NCBI RefSeq assembly: GCF_003244315.1
Contig: NZ_QKWH01000004.1
Span: forward strand, 124,001 to 188,000
DNA from: Xylanimonas oleitrophica
Lineage (GTDB): Bacteria; Actinomycetota; Actinomycetes; Actinomycetales; Cellulomonadaceae
DNA: 64,000 nucleotides
Direction: 5' to 3'
The position numbers and the translations under genes were made by a program. Under the pieces are notes generated by a model, which saw nothing but the letters and a program-made list of their open reading frames with translations, did no database searches and had not been told where the DNA came from. Below, piece after piece: positions 53,945 through 60,985 of the stretch (its first letter is position 1; each line of letters begins with the position of its first letter).

Positions 53945-54604
53945 TCAGGGGCGCAGCAGGTCCGGCAGCTCCAGCAGCGAGTCGATCACCGTGGCCCGCT
54001 GCGCCTCCGGGCGGCGGGCGTGCAGGTGCCCCCACGGCCCGCGCCGGATCAGCACGGGCTGCATCCCGGCGTCGGCGGCGGGCAGCACGTCGTTGTCGGT
54101 GCGGTCGCCCACGTAGGCGATCTCCGACGCCGGCACGCCGGCGAGGGCGGCGGCGGCCGCGAAGAACTCCGGCGCGGGCTTCTCCACGCCCAGCTCGGCG
54201 GAGTTGCGGATCTCGTCCACCGGCAGGTCCATCGCGCGCAGCGCGGCCAGGGCGCGCGGCGGCTGGTTCCCCGCGACCACCAGCCGCAGGCCCGCCTCCC
54301 GCAGCGCGGTCAGGGCCGGCACGACGTCGGGGTACAGGTCGTCCGCGTCGAACCCGCTGCGCAGCCCGTCCGGGTCCTCGGCGGCCCACGCGGCCTCCTC
54401 GGCGTCCAGGTCGAACCCGGGCCGCACCATCTCGAACGCCGCCTGGTGCGGCAGGTCGAGGGCCGCGCAGCCGCCCAGCACCCCGAGGAACGTCAGCGGG
54501 GGCACGCCGAGCCGTTCGGCCCATCGCAACCAGATCCGGCTCTCGTCGATCAGCGTCTCGCCGACGTCGAGCACCACAGCACGCACGGGACGGGTCTCAG
54601 GCAT
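53945..54604 (-). CDS. HAD-superfamily hydrolase
   Basis: This 219-aa hydrolase has motif I VVLDVGETLID, motif II in VVAGNQPPRAL, motif III Lys in GVEKPAPEFF and motif IV GDRTDNDVLPA. The second Asp of the standard DxDxT motif is replaced by Gly-Glu (DVGET), as in a branch of HAD phosphatases. It should act on a small phosphorylated compound in the cytoplasm. It is a single-gene unit between a convergent Trx-NHL gene and a hypothetical gene upstream on the same strand. Confidence 0.88.
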   Translation of the reverse strand: MPETRPVRAVVLDVGETLIDESRIWLRWAERLGVPPLTFLGVLGGCAALDLPHQAAFEMVRPGFDLDAEEAAWAAEDPDGLRSGFDADDLYPDVVPALTALREAGLRLVVAGNQPPRALAALRAMDLPVDEIRNSAELGVEKPAPEFFAAAAALAGVPASEIAYVGDRTDNDVLPAADAGMQPVLIRRGPWGHLHARRPEAQRATVIDSLLELPDLLRP

Positions 54605-54688
54605 GGGTCGACCCTACGGGGGCGCGGCGGCCTGGCGGGCGGCAGGAGTCGTCGCGTCCCGATCGGCTCGTCGCCGCGGCCCTGGGAC

Positions 54689-55324
54689 CTATGACGGCTC
54701 GCTCGCGTCGTCGGCAGCTGCCGGGATGTCGATGGTTCTCCTCGGGACGGGTTGGATCTCCAGCGCGAACGTCTCCGTCGTCTCGCCCTGCTGCGTGGTG
54801 ATCGTCATCTCTGCGATGTGGAGCGGGTCGTCGCGGACGCTCAGGCGGGCCGCGCTCAGCTCAGGGAAGCGCCTGCCCTCTTCCTCCGTCCAGCCCGTGA
54901 GGATGTCGTCGAGCGTGTCGCGCAGCTCGTCCGGCACCCGTCCGGTGGCGCGAGACGCGGAGATCTCCACCTCGATCGTCGGGTCCTCGGCGGCGACGGG
55001 CCGTTCCAGCTCTGCGCCGTACAGGAGGGTCAGGAGAGCCAGCGGTCCGAGGGCTGGTCGCGGCATGTCGACCGTCATCCACGCGTCGCTGCCTGCGGCG
55101 CGGATGTGCAGCTTGCCTCGATGAGCGATGGTCTCGGCGCGGCTCTCCGTGCCGGAGGCGTCGACATCGGGCATCTCGAACCGGCTGTGCGAGCGGGCCA
55201 CGTCGTCGCGCGGGCTGACGTAGGCGTCGTCGGTCGTCTGGATGCCGGTGGCGGTGTGCACGAACGACGCCTCCACGGCTTCGGCGGAGAGCGTCGCGTT
55301 CAGTGCCTCCTCGAGCGTGGGCAT
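54689..55324 (-). CDS. Hypothetical protein
   Basis: The 211-aa product is acidic, soluble by composition (no membrane helix or signal), and I do not recognise a family. It starts MPTLEEALNATLSAEAVEAS, with later segments IEVEISASRATGRVPDELRD and LHIAEMTITTQQGETTET that look like alternating strands. The AGGAAGGAAG stretch upstream fixes ATG 55324. Its base composition is slightly less GC-rich than the neighbours. It lies between HAD and PTS genes on the same strand but separated by 84 and 118 nt. Confidence 0.55.
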   Translation of the reverse strand: MPTLEEALNATLSAEAVEASFVHTATGIQTTDDAYVSPRDDVARSHSRFEMPDVDASGTESRAETIAHRGKLHIRAAGSDAWMTVDMPRPALGPLALLTLLYGAELERPVAAEDPTIEVEISASRATGRVPDELRDTLDDILTGWTEEEGRRFPELSAARLSVRDDPLHIAEMTITTQQGETTETFALEIQPVPRRTIDIPAAADDASEPS

Positions 55325-55442
55325 GGCGTCTTCCTTCCTGTCGGGGCGATGGCCCACGAGGGCGCGGGACCGCGAGCGGTGTGCTCGAGCCGTGCGACGA
55401 GCGGTGGCCGGGCCGGCCGCTCCCCGACCGAGGCAGGCGCGC

Positions 55443-55913
55443 TCAGCGCGGGGCGACCGAGAACAGCACGTCCGTCGTCGTGAGGGCGGTGCCCACGGCG
55501 GCGACGTCGTCCAGGGCGTCGGCTGCGGCGTCGAGCGCCACCACGGGCACGACGGGCGAGCGGCCGCCGCTGCGCACCGCGGCCGGGTCCCAGGTCACCA
55601 GGTGCTGGCCCGCCTCCACGGTGTCGCCCTCGGCCACGTGCAGCTCGAAGCCCTCGCCGTGGAGCTGCACGGTGTCGATGCCCAGGTGCACCAGCACGCC
55701 GCGGCCGTCGGGGGCCGCGACCACGTACGCGTGCGGGTGCAGCTTGACCACGGTGCCTGTCACGGGCGCCACGGCCCGCCCGCCGGCCGCCGGGTCGGGG
55801 GCCACGGCCGACCCGGGCCCCACCAGCCCGGCGGAGAACACCGGGTCGGGGATCTCCGCGAGCGGGATGACCGTGCCCGCCACCGGGGCGACGACGGCGA
55901 GCCGCCCCGTCAA
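55443..55913 (-). CDS. PTS glucose-family EIIA component (Crr-like)
   Basis: This 156-aa cytoplasmic phosphocarrier takes phosphate from HPr and passes it to EIIB. It has the Crr fold with VAPVAGTVIPLAEIPDPVFS and VAPVTGTVVKLHPHAYVVAA; the active-site His is in VLVHLGIDTVQLHGEGF. It starts with TTG 55913, overlapping the EIIB stop (TTGA), so it is translationally coupled. It is the last gene of a minus-strand GntR-EIIB-EIIB-EIIA operon, and would serve as regulator of other uptake as in Crr. Confidence 0.92.
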   Translation of the reverse strand: MTGRLAVVAPVAGTVIPLAEIPDPVFSAGLVGPGSAVAPDPAAGGRAVAPVTGTVVKLHPHAYVVAAPDGRGVLVHLGIDTVQLHGEGFELHVAEGDTVEAGQHLVTWDPAAVRSGGRSPVVPVVALDAAADALDDVAAVGTALTTTDVLFSVAPR

Positions 55914-56140
55914 CGCAGGTCCTCGATGTCCGAGGCCAGGGTGTCGGCCTCGGTGCCCACGATGACCTGCACGGCCGAGCCCGCCTGCATGACGGCGATG
56001 ACCCCGGCGGCCTTGAGCGCCTTCTCGTCCACGAGAGCGGGGTCGTCCACCTCCACCCGCAGGCGGGTGATGCACGGTTCCAGGTCGACGACGTTCTCGT
56101 CGCCGCCGAGGCCTGCCAGGATCTGCTCTGCCTTGCTCAT
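55910..56140 (-). CDS. PTS glucose/GlcNAc-family EIIB component (second copy)
   Basis: This 76-aa EIIB has the phosphocysteine in VDLEPCITRLRVEVDD and the usual EIIB start SKAEQILAGLGG. It phosphorylates the sugar during translocation by EIIC. It is encoded 52 nt after another EIIB gene (56193-56435), and the two differ in the core, so they may serve different EIIC partners or give backup. It is coupled to EIIA downstream. Confidence 0.92.
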   Translation of the reverse strand: MSKAEQILAGLGGDENVVDLEPCITRLRVEVDDPALVDEKALKAAGVIAVMQAGSAVQVIVGTEADTLASDIEDLR

Positions 56141-56192
56141 GGGTGCTCCGTGGGGTTCCGGTGGGGCAGGGGGTGCGTCGTCGCCGACGCAG

Positions 56193-56435
56193 TCACATCA
56201 GGTCGGCCAGGTCGGTGGCGACGGTGTCCGCGTGCGGACCCACCACCACCTGCACCACACGGCCGGAGATCATCACCCCGAACGCGCCGGCGGCGCGCAG
56301 CAGGGCGGGGTCCACGAGGGACGGGTCCTTGACGATCGAGCGCAGGCGGGTGGTGCACGGGTCGATCTCGTCGACGTTGGCGACCCCGCCGAGGGCGTCG
56401 AGGATGGCGTCCGCTCGCGGCTGTGCGACGGTCAT
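56193..56435 (-). CDS. PTS glucose/GlcNAc-family EIIB component (first copy)
   Basis: This 80-aa EIIB has the phosphocysteine in VDEIDPCTTRLRSIVKDPSL and GAFGVMISGRVVQVVVGPHA, the pattern of NagF-like EIIB in Streptomyces. Its start overlaps the GntR-type regulator stop by ATGA. EIIC is encoded on the other strand beyond the regulator. No EIIC-EIIB fusion is present. Confidence 0.92.
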   Translation of the reverse strand: MTVAQPRADAILDALGGVANVDEIDPCTTRLRSIVKDPSLVDPALLRAAGAFGVMISGRVVQVVVGPHADTVATDLADLM

Positions 56436-57292
56436 GGGGAGGTCCTTCCTGCCGTGTCCGCCGGCTCGTCCTGCTCCCGGGGGCGGGGGACGATGACGGG
56501 GCGCGGCTCGCGCAGGGGCACGACGACGGAGTACCGGTCGCCGCGATAGCAGGCCTGGGAGTACATGACGGCGCCCACGTCGGCGTAGGTGCGCCGGCGG
56601 GTGCGCAGCACGGCCCGGGAGCCGCGCAGCTCGAGCAGGGCGGCCTCGGCGTCGGTGGCCTCGGCGGCGAGGAACGTGTCCTCGCCCCACGTGGGGGCCA
56701 GGCCGGCGGAGCGGAGCGCCCCGTAGATCGACTCGGGCACGCCGTCGTCGAGCAGCCCGGGCACCAGGTGGGCGGGGATCCAGCCGACCTCGAGCGACAT
56801 GGGCTCGCCGTCGGCGGTGCGCAGCCGCTCGAGGCGGTGCACGGGGTCTCCCTCCTTGAGCGCGAGCTCCTCGGCGACGCGCGGCACGGCGGGCACGGTG
56901 GCGGCGTCGAGCACGCGGGTGCCGGGGATCATGCCGCGCCGCCGGGCGTCCTCGGCGAACGTGGTCAGGCGCATCTCGAAGTCGATGCGCCGAGGGGCGA
57001 CGAAGGTTCCGCGGCCCTGCTCGCGCTGGAGCACGCCGTCGGCCACGAGCGCCTCGAGCGCCTGGCGCACCGTCATGCGGGAGATGCCGAAGCGTTCGGT
57101 GAGGGCGCGCTCGGAGGGTACGGCGTCGCCCTCGCGCAGCTCGTTCTCGATGAGGTCGACGAGGTAGGCCCGCACGGTCTGGTACTTGTGCCGGCCGCGG
57201 GCGGTGCGAAGACCGGCGCCGCGCGGCGCGCGCGCCGCGGCGGGCGTGGCGGTGGCCCCGGGAGCGGGGGAGGGGGCGGGCGAGGTGGTCAC
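56432..57292 (-). CDS. GntR/HutC-family regulator, DasR-like
   Basis: This 286-aa regulator has an N-terminal Ala/Pro-rich leader of about 35 residues, a winged HTH (about 40-100, KYQTVRAYLVDLIENEL, PSERALTERFGISRMTVRQA, LQREQGRGTFV) and a UTRA effector domain (about 115-275). It matches DasR, the GlcNAc-6-phosphate-responsive regulator of streptomycetes, in order and in having dre-like sites around the PTS genes it sits with. The stop overlaps the EIIB start. It should repress the PTS genes and, in relatives, chitin metabolism. GTG 57292 follows GAGGTGAGGA. Confidence 0.88.
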   Translation of the reverse strand: MTTSPAPSPAPGATATPAAARAPRGAGLRTARGRHKYQTVRAYLVDLIENELREGDAVPSERALTERFGISRMTVRQALEALVADGVLQREQGRGTFVAPRRIDFEMRLTTFAEDARRRGMIPGTRVLDAATVPAVPRVAEELALKEGDPVHRLERLRTADGEPMSLEVGWIPAHLVPGLLDDGVPESIYGALRSAGLAPTWGEDTFLAAEATDAEAALLELRGSRAVLRTRRRTYADVGAVMYSQACYRGDRYSVVVPLREPRPVIVPRPREQDEPADTAGRTSP

Positions 57293-57373
57293 GGTCTGAT
57301 CCTCACCTCTCCCTCGGGGTGCGTGCTGCGGTGCCCGGCCCTCGATGGGCGAGCCGTGATGCTTGACACATAT

Positions 57374-57389
57374 TGCGGTCTAGACCACT
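57374..57389. promoter_or_regulatory. dre-like operator 1 (EIIC/regulator intergenic)
   Basis: TGCGGTCTAGACCACT contains the palindromic core GGTCTAGACC of the DasR consensus AGTGGTCTAGACCACT; the right half matches fully. A TTGACA at 57363-57368 upstream could be the -35 of the EIIC promoter, placing the operator over the -10 region. Confidence 0.75.
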
Positions 57390-57398
57390 CTGGCCGCA

Positions 57399-57414
57399 AG
57401 TGGTCTGGACAACC
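57399..57414. promoter_or_regulatory. dre-like operator 2 (EIIC/regulator intergenic)
   Basis: AGTGGTCTGGACAACC matches the dre consensus at 13 of 16 positions and lies 25 bp from site 1, centre to centre. It is 84 bp before the EIIC start, within the transcribed leader if transcription starts near site 1. Confidence 0.7.
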
Positions 57415-57497
57415 ACGGCGCGACGACGGCGGGCAAGGACGCACCGCTCTCGCGGGCCTCCCCAACCTCTCACCTGCACCACCCGCCAGGAGGACTC

Positions 57498-58889
57498 ATG
57501 ACCACGGTCGCAGAACCGACCACGGGCAAGCGGGGGTTCCCCGGCCTCGCCCAGCTCCAGCGCATCGGCCGCTCGCTGATGCTCCCCATCGCGTCCCTGC
57601 CCGCCGCCGCGCTGCTGCTGCGCCTGGGCCAGGACGACATGCTCGGTGCCGACGGCGTCGCCGGCACCTGGCCGTGGATGCAGCCGGTCGCCGACGTCCT
57701 CGGCGCCGCCGGCAACGGCCTCTTCGGGAACCTGCCCCTGATCTTCGCCCTCGGCGTCGCCGTCGGGTACGCCAAGAAGGCCGACGGGTCCACCGGCCTG
57801 GCCGCGCTCATCGGATACCTGGTGTTCGACGGTGTCAGCGACGCCCTGTCCCCGTACGTGCTCGGCGCCGCCGCCGAGGGCGAGGACCAGGTGCTCATCA
57901 ACTACGGCGTCCTCGGCGGCATCGTCATCGGCCTCGTGGCCGCCCTGCTGTTCCAGCGCTTCTACCGGATCAAGCTCCCTGCCTACCTCGCGTTCTTCGG
58001 CGGGCGCCGGTTCGTGCCCATCGTCACCGCGGGCGCCGCGGTGCTCATCGCCGTCGTCGGCGCGCTGATCTACCCGGCGTTCGACTGGCTCATCAACGAG
58101 CAGGTGGGCGGTTTCGTCACCGGATCCACCATCCTCGGCGCGTTCGTGTACGGGACGCTCAACCGACTCCTGGTGCCCATCGGCCTGCACCACCTGCTCA
58201 ACTCGCTGCCCTGGTTCCAGTTCGGCGCGTACACGGACGCGAGCGGCGAGGTGTGGCACGGAGACATCGCCCGGTTCCTGCACGGCGACCCCACCGCCGG
58301 CACGTTCATGACCGGGTTCTTCCCCATCATGATGTTCGCCCTGCCTGCGGCGGCGCTGGCCATCATCCACACCGCCAGGCCCGCACAGCGCAAGGCCGTC
58401 GCCTCGATCATGGGCTCGGCGGCGCTGGTCGCGTTCGTCACCGGCGTCACCGAGCCGCTCGAGTTCGCCTTCGTGTTCGTGGCCTACCCGCTGTACGTGA
58501 TCCACGCCGTGCTCACCGGCACGTCGATGGCGCTGGTCAACGCGCTGGGCATCCGGGACGGCTTCGGGTTCTCGGCGGGGGCGATCGACTACCTGCTGAA
58601 CTTCCGGATCGCCGAGCGGCCGCTGCTGCTGATCGTGGTGGGTCTCGGCTACGCCGTCGTCTACTACTTCCTGTTCCGGTTCGTGATCACGCGGTGGAAC
58701 CTGCGGACGCCCGGGCGCGAGGACGACGACGTCGACCCTGCCGGCGCGGGCACCGGTGCGGCGGTGGCCGCCGACTCGGTGGACTCCGCGGACCCGGCCG
58801 GTGCTCGTGCTGCTGCGGGCGGCGCGAAGGGCGCCACGACGAGCGGCGCAGACGGACCGGTACCCGGAGGTGGCTCCGGCCGGGCCTGA
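57498..58889 (+). CDS. PTS glucose/GlcNAc-family EIIC permease (NagE2-like)
   Basis: This 463-aa permease has about ten membrane helices and starts with FPGLAQLQRIGRSLMLPIAS, the usual beginning of GlcNAc/glucose EIIC. Key parts are GVAVGYAKKADGSTGLAAL, LVPIGLHHLLNSLPWFQFGA and GVTEPLEFAFVFVAYPLYV, where the Glu in TEPLEF is the expected sugar-site residue. The tail (about 405-463) is Ala/Gly/Asp-rich and disordered. It has AGGAGGA before ATG 57498 and two dre-like sites upstream. It ends in a double terminator. Confidence 0.93.
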   Translation: MTTVAEPTTGKRGFPGLAQLQRIGRSLMLPIASLPAAALLLRLGQDDMLGADGVAGTWPWMQPVADVLGAAGNGLFGNLPLIFALGVAVGYAKKADGSTGLAALIGYLVFDGVSDALSPYVLGAAAEGEDQVLINYGVLGGIVIGLVAALLFQRFYRIKLPAYLAFFGGRRFVPIVTAGAAVLIAVVGALIYPAFDWLINEQVGGFVTGSTILGAFVYGTLNRLLVPIGLHHLLNSLPWFQFGAYTDASGEVWHGDIARFLHGDPTAGTFMTGFFPIMMFALPAAALAIIHTARPAQRKAVASIMGSAALVAFVTGVTEPLEFAFVFVAYPLYVIHAVLTGTSMALVNALGIRDGFGFSAGAIDYLLNFRIAERPLLLIVVGLGYAVVYYFLFRFVITRWNLRTPGREDDDVDPAGAGTGAAVAADSVDSADPAGARAAAGGAKGATTSGADGPVPGGGSGRA

Positions 58890-58903
58890 CGCCCGCCCTC
58901 CGG

Positions 58904-58936
58904 CCGTTCGCGGGGCGGCTGGCGCCCCGCGAACGG
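58904..58936 (+). terminator. First terminator hairpin after EIIC
   Basis: CCGTTCGCGGGGCG (58904-58917) pairs perfectly with CGCCCCGCGAACGG (58923-58936), 14 bp with a 5-nt loop. It is 15 nt after the EIIC stop and abuts the larger hairpin that follows. Confidence 0.8.
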
Positions 58937-58994
58937 TGCGGGCGGAAGACTCGCCGCAGCCTTCGAGGGGCTGCGGCGAGTCTTCCGCCCGCAC
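58936..58994. terminator. 26-bp perfect hairpin between convergent EIIC and ptsH
   Basis: The left arm (58936-58961, starting GTGCGGGCGGAAGACTCG) and right arm (58969-58994, ending CGCCCGCAC) are fully complementary over 26 bp, with a 7-nt loop TTCGAGG. The hairpin lies 12 nt from the ptsH stop on the other strand, so it probably ends both transcripts. Its stem is much longer than needed for termination. Confidence 0.85.
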
Positions 58995-59005
58995 GGGTGA
59001 GGGGG

Positions 59006-59275
59006 TCAGGCAGGGGTCTCCTGGGCCAGGAACGCCGCCAGCGCCTCGATGGCAGCCTCGGCCTCGGGGCCGTCGACGGCGGTGGAGAGCACCACCTCGT
59101 CGCCTGCGGCCGCCGCCAGGGTCATGACGCCGAGGATGCTCGCGGCCTCGACCTGCTCCCCGCCCGGGCGGCCGATCCGCACGGGTACCGGCTGGCGTGA
59201 CGCCTCTTGCACGAACAGCGCGGCAGGGCGCGCGTGGAGGCCTTCCCGGATCCCGACGACGGTGACGCGTTCCAT
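59006..59275 (-). CDS. ptsH: HPr phosphocarrier protein
   Basis: This 89-aa protein has the HPr fold with the active-site His in GLHARPAALFV (His about residue 14) and ILGVMTLAAAAGDEV. It carries phosphate from enzyme I to EIIA. The HPr-kinase Ser site is in EAASILGVMTL (Ser about residue 46), although control by HprK is not known in actinobacteria. GAGGAGA precedes ATG 59275. A dre-like operator lies 19 bp upstream. Enzyme I is not in the window. Confidence 0.95.
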   Translation of the reverse strand: MERVTVVGIREGLHARPAALFVQEASRQPVPVRIGRPGGEQVEAASILGVMTLAAAAGDEVVLSTAVDGPEAEAAIEALAAFLAQETPA

Positions 59276-59293
59276 GGAGTCTCCTCAGGGCTC

Positions 59294-59309
59294 ACTGGTA
59301 TGGACCACT
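59294..59309 (-). promoter_or_regulatory. dre-like operator 3 (ptsH)
   Basis: ACTGGTATGGACCACT matches the dre consensus A(G/C)TGGTCTAGACCA(G/C)T at 14 of 16 positions, 19 bp before ptsH. Together with the two sites before EIIC it places HPr and the sugar-specific proteins under the same control. Confidence 0.75.
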
Positions 59310-59393
59310 TGATCGTAGCGACACGATGCCTCCACGACGAGTTCCCCTGGAACAGTTGCCGAGCCTCCCCGCCCCGCACGTAAGGTTCGAGGC

Positions 59394-60281
59394 ATGGCCG
59401 ACTCGAAGACGGTCCCCTCCGAACCCGAGGCGCCGCCGATCCCCGTGACGCTCTCGACGGCGTCCGTGTACCCCCGACGAGCCGCTTACGCCTTCGAGGC
59501 TGCCGCGGACCTGGGGTACGACGGCGTCGAGGTCATGGTCTGGTCGGACCCGGCGACCCAGGACGCGTCGCAGCTCGCCCGCCTCGCCGCCGACCACGGC
59601 GTGCCGGTGCGCAGCATCCACGCCCCCACGCTGCTGGTCAGCCAGCGGGTGTGGGGCCGTTCGCCCGCCCCGAAGCTGCGCCGGTCGGTGGACATGGCGC
59701 TCGAGGTGGGGGCGAGCACCGTGGTGGTGCACCCGCCGTTCCGCTGGCAGTACAAGTACGCCCGCCTCTTCCAGGACCAGGTGCGCGAGCTCGAGGCGGA
59801 GACGGGCGTGACGCTCGCCGTCGAGAACATGTACCCGTGGCGAGCCCGGGCCAGCAGCGACCGCCACTACATCGCCTACCTGCCGGGCTGGGACGCCACC
59901 GAGCACGACTACGACTCGGTGACCCTCGACCTGTCGCACGCCGCGGTGGCCGGGCAGACGGGCATGGACCTGGTCGCCACGTTCGGGGACCGGCTGCGCC
60001 ACCTCCACCTGGCCGACGGCACCGGGTCGCCCCGCGACGAGCACCTGGTGCCCGGGCGTGGCGCGATGGACTGCGACAAGGTGCTGGCCGAGCTCGCGGC
60101 GCGCGGGTGGAAGGGCGACGTCGTCGTCGAGATCGCCACCCGCAAGGCCCGCACCGCGAACGAGCGGCGCGCCGACCTGGAGGCGTCGCTGAAGTTCGCG
60201 CGCTCCTACCTGCAGCCGGTGCCGGAGCCGTACGAGCCGCCGCCGCCGGAGCACCAGCACCGCCCGACGGACGCCTGGTAG
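59394..60281 (+). CDS. Sugar phosphate isomerase/epimerase-like TIM-barrel protein
   Basis: This 295-aa protein is in the xylose-isomerase-like/AP-endonuclease 2 TIM-barrel family. Key strands are GYDGVEVMVWSD, VRSIHAPTLLVSQRVWG, ASTVVVHPPFRWQYKYARL, VTLAVENMYPWRA and LRHLHLADGTGSPRDEHLVP, where Glu, Asp and His residues line the metal site. The exact substrate is unknown. The tail is Pro/Glu/His-rich. ATG 59394 sits 118 bp from divergent ptsH, so both share the dre-containing region. A terminator follows. Confidence 0.82.
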   Translation: MADSKTVPSEPEAPPIPVTLSTASVYPRRAAYAFEAAADLGYDGVEVMVWSDPATQDASQLARLAADHGVPVRSIHAPTLLVSQRVWGRSPAPKLRRSVDMALEVGASTVVVHPPFRWQYKYARLFQDQVRELEAETGVTLAVENMYPWRARASSDRHYIAYLPGWDATEHDYDSVTLDLSHAAVAGQTGMDLVATFGDRLRHLHLADGTGSPRDEHLVPGRGAMDCDKVLAELAARGWKGDVVVEIATRKARTANERRADLEASLKFARSYLQPVPEPYEPPPPEHQHRPTDAW

Positions 60282-60309
60282 GAGGGTCCCGGCTCGGCGT
60301 CGTGCCCTC

Positions 60310-60354
60310 GGCGCCGCCGCGGGGATCCTCCTGTGCCAGGAGAGGGGCGGCGCC
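60310..60354 (+). terminator. Nested hairpin terminator
   Basis: GGCGCCGCC (60310-60318) pairs with GGCGGCGCC (60346-60354), and the interior contains a second hairpin CTCCTG-TGC-CAGGAG... (60328-60342). It is 28 nt after the previous stop. Confidence 0.65.
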
Positions 60355-60419
60355 CCCGCGAGGCGGGACCGTGGAGGGGAAGCCGGGCACCGGGCCCGGC
60401 CCGTCCCCCGGGAGCGTCC

Positions 60420-60806
60420 GTGACGATGGATGCCTGCGACCACGGTGACCACGGTGACCTGCGCCTCGCCGACCACGCCACGCTCCTGGAGATCGCCGCG
60501 GTGATCGACGGGGTGGTCGCGTGCAGCGCCGCGCTGGGCGCCGGCGCGCCGTCCGGGCCGGAGCTGCGGCGCGAGCTGTTCGCGCTCCTCGACCTGCCGC
60601 GGCAGGCCACGTGGGAGCGGGTGCGGGAGCTGGAGGTGGTGCCGAGCTTCTTGCCCGGCCTCCAGGGGCCCGGCCCGGTGGGGCTGTGCGTCGCGGACCT
60701 CGTGTACGCGTACGGGTTGCCCGACGCGGTGTGCCCCTCGCGCGCGGCCCTGCTGCGGGCGCTGCGCTGGGCGGTGGACGAGCACGGGGCCTCGGCGCAG
60801 GGGTAG
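60420..60806 (+). CDS. Hypothetical protein
   Basis: This 128-aa protein starts with Asp/His-rich residues (DACDHGDHGDLRL) and continues as a mostly helical domain (DHATLLEIAAVIDGVVACSA, RRELFALLDLPRQATWERVR, YGLPDAVCPSRAALLRAL). I do not recognise the family; the DH-rich start could bind metal. GTG 60420 has GGAG at 60411-60414; ATG 60426 is an alternative. Neighbouring genes give no functional clue. Confidence 0.5.
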   Translation: MTMDACDHGDHGDLRLADHATLLEIAAVIDGVVACSAALGAGAPSGPELRRELFALLDLPRQATWERVRELEVVPSFLPGLQGPGPVGLCVADLVYAYGLPDAVCPSRAALLRALRWAVDEHGASAQG

Positions 60807-60904
60807 GTGCTGGCCCGCGTCACGCAGGGTGGCGCCGGTGGCTCCCCGTGACGGCGCGAGGTGTACCTCCCGGAGCGAGGGCGGCTACTCAGGCCCGGTC
60901 TGCG

Positions 60905-60939
60905 CACCACTCATGTTGATGCATATGCATGGAGTGGTG
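60905..60939. promoter_or_regulatory. Overlapping palindromes upstream of AraC-type regulator
   Basis: CACCACTC (60905-60912) and GAGTGGTG (60932-60939) are an inverted repeat that encloses ATGCATATGCAT (60919-60930), a second palindrome offset by 2-3 bp. They lie 47 bp before the AraC start, in an otherwise unremarkable 179-nt gap; an operator or promoter is likely. Confidence 0.45.
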
Positions 60940-60985
60940 GAGCTGCGGGCCGGAAGGTCGTGACGACCCCAGGAGGGAAGAAGCC

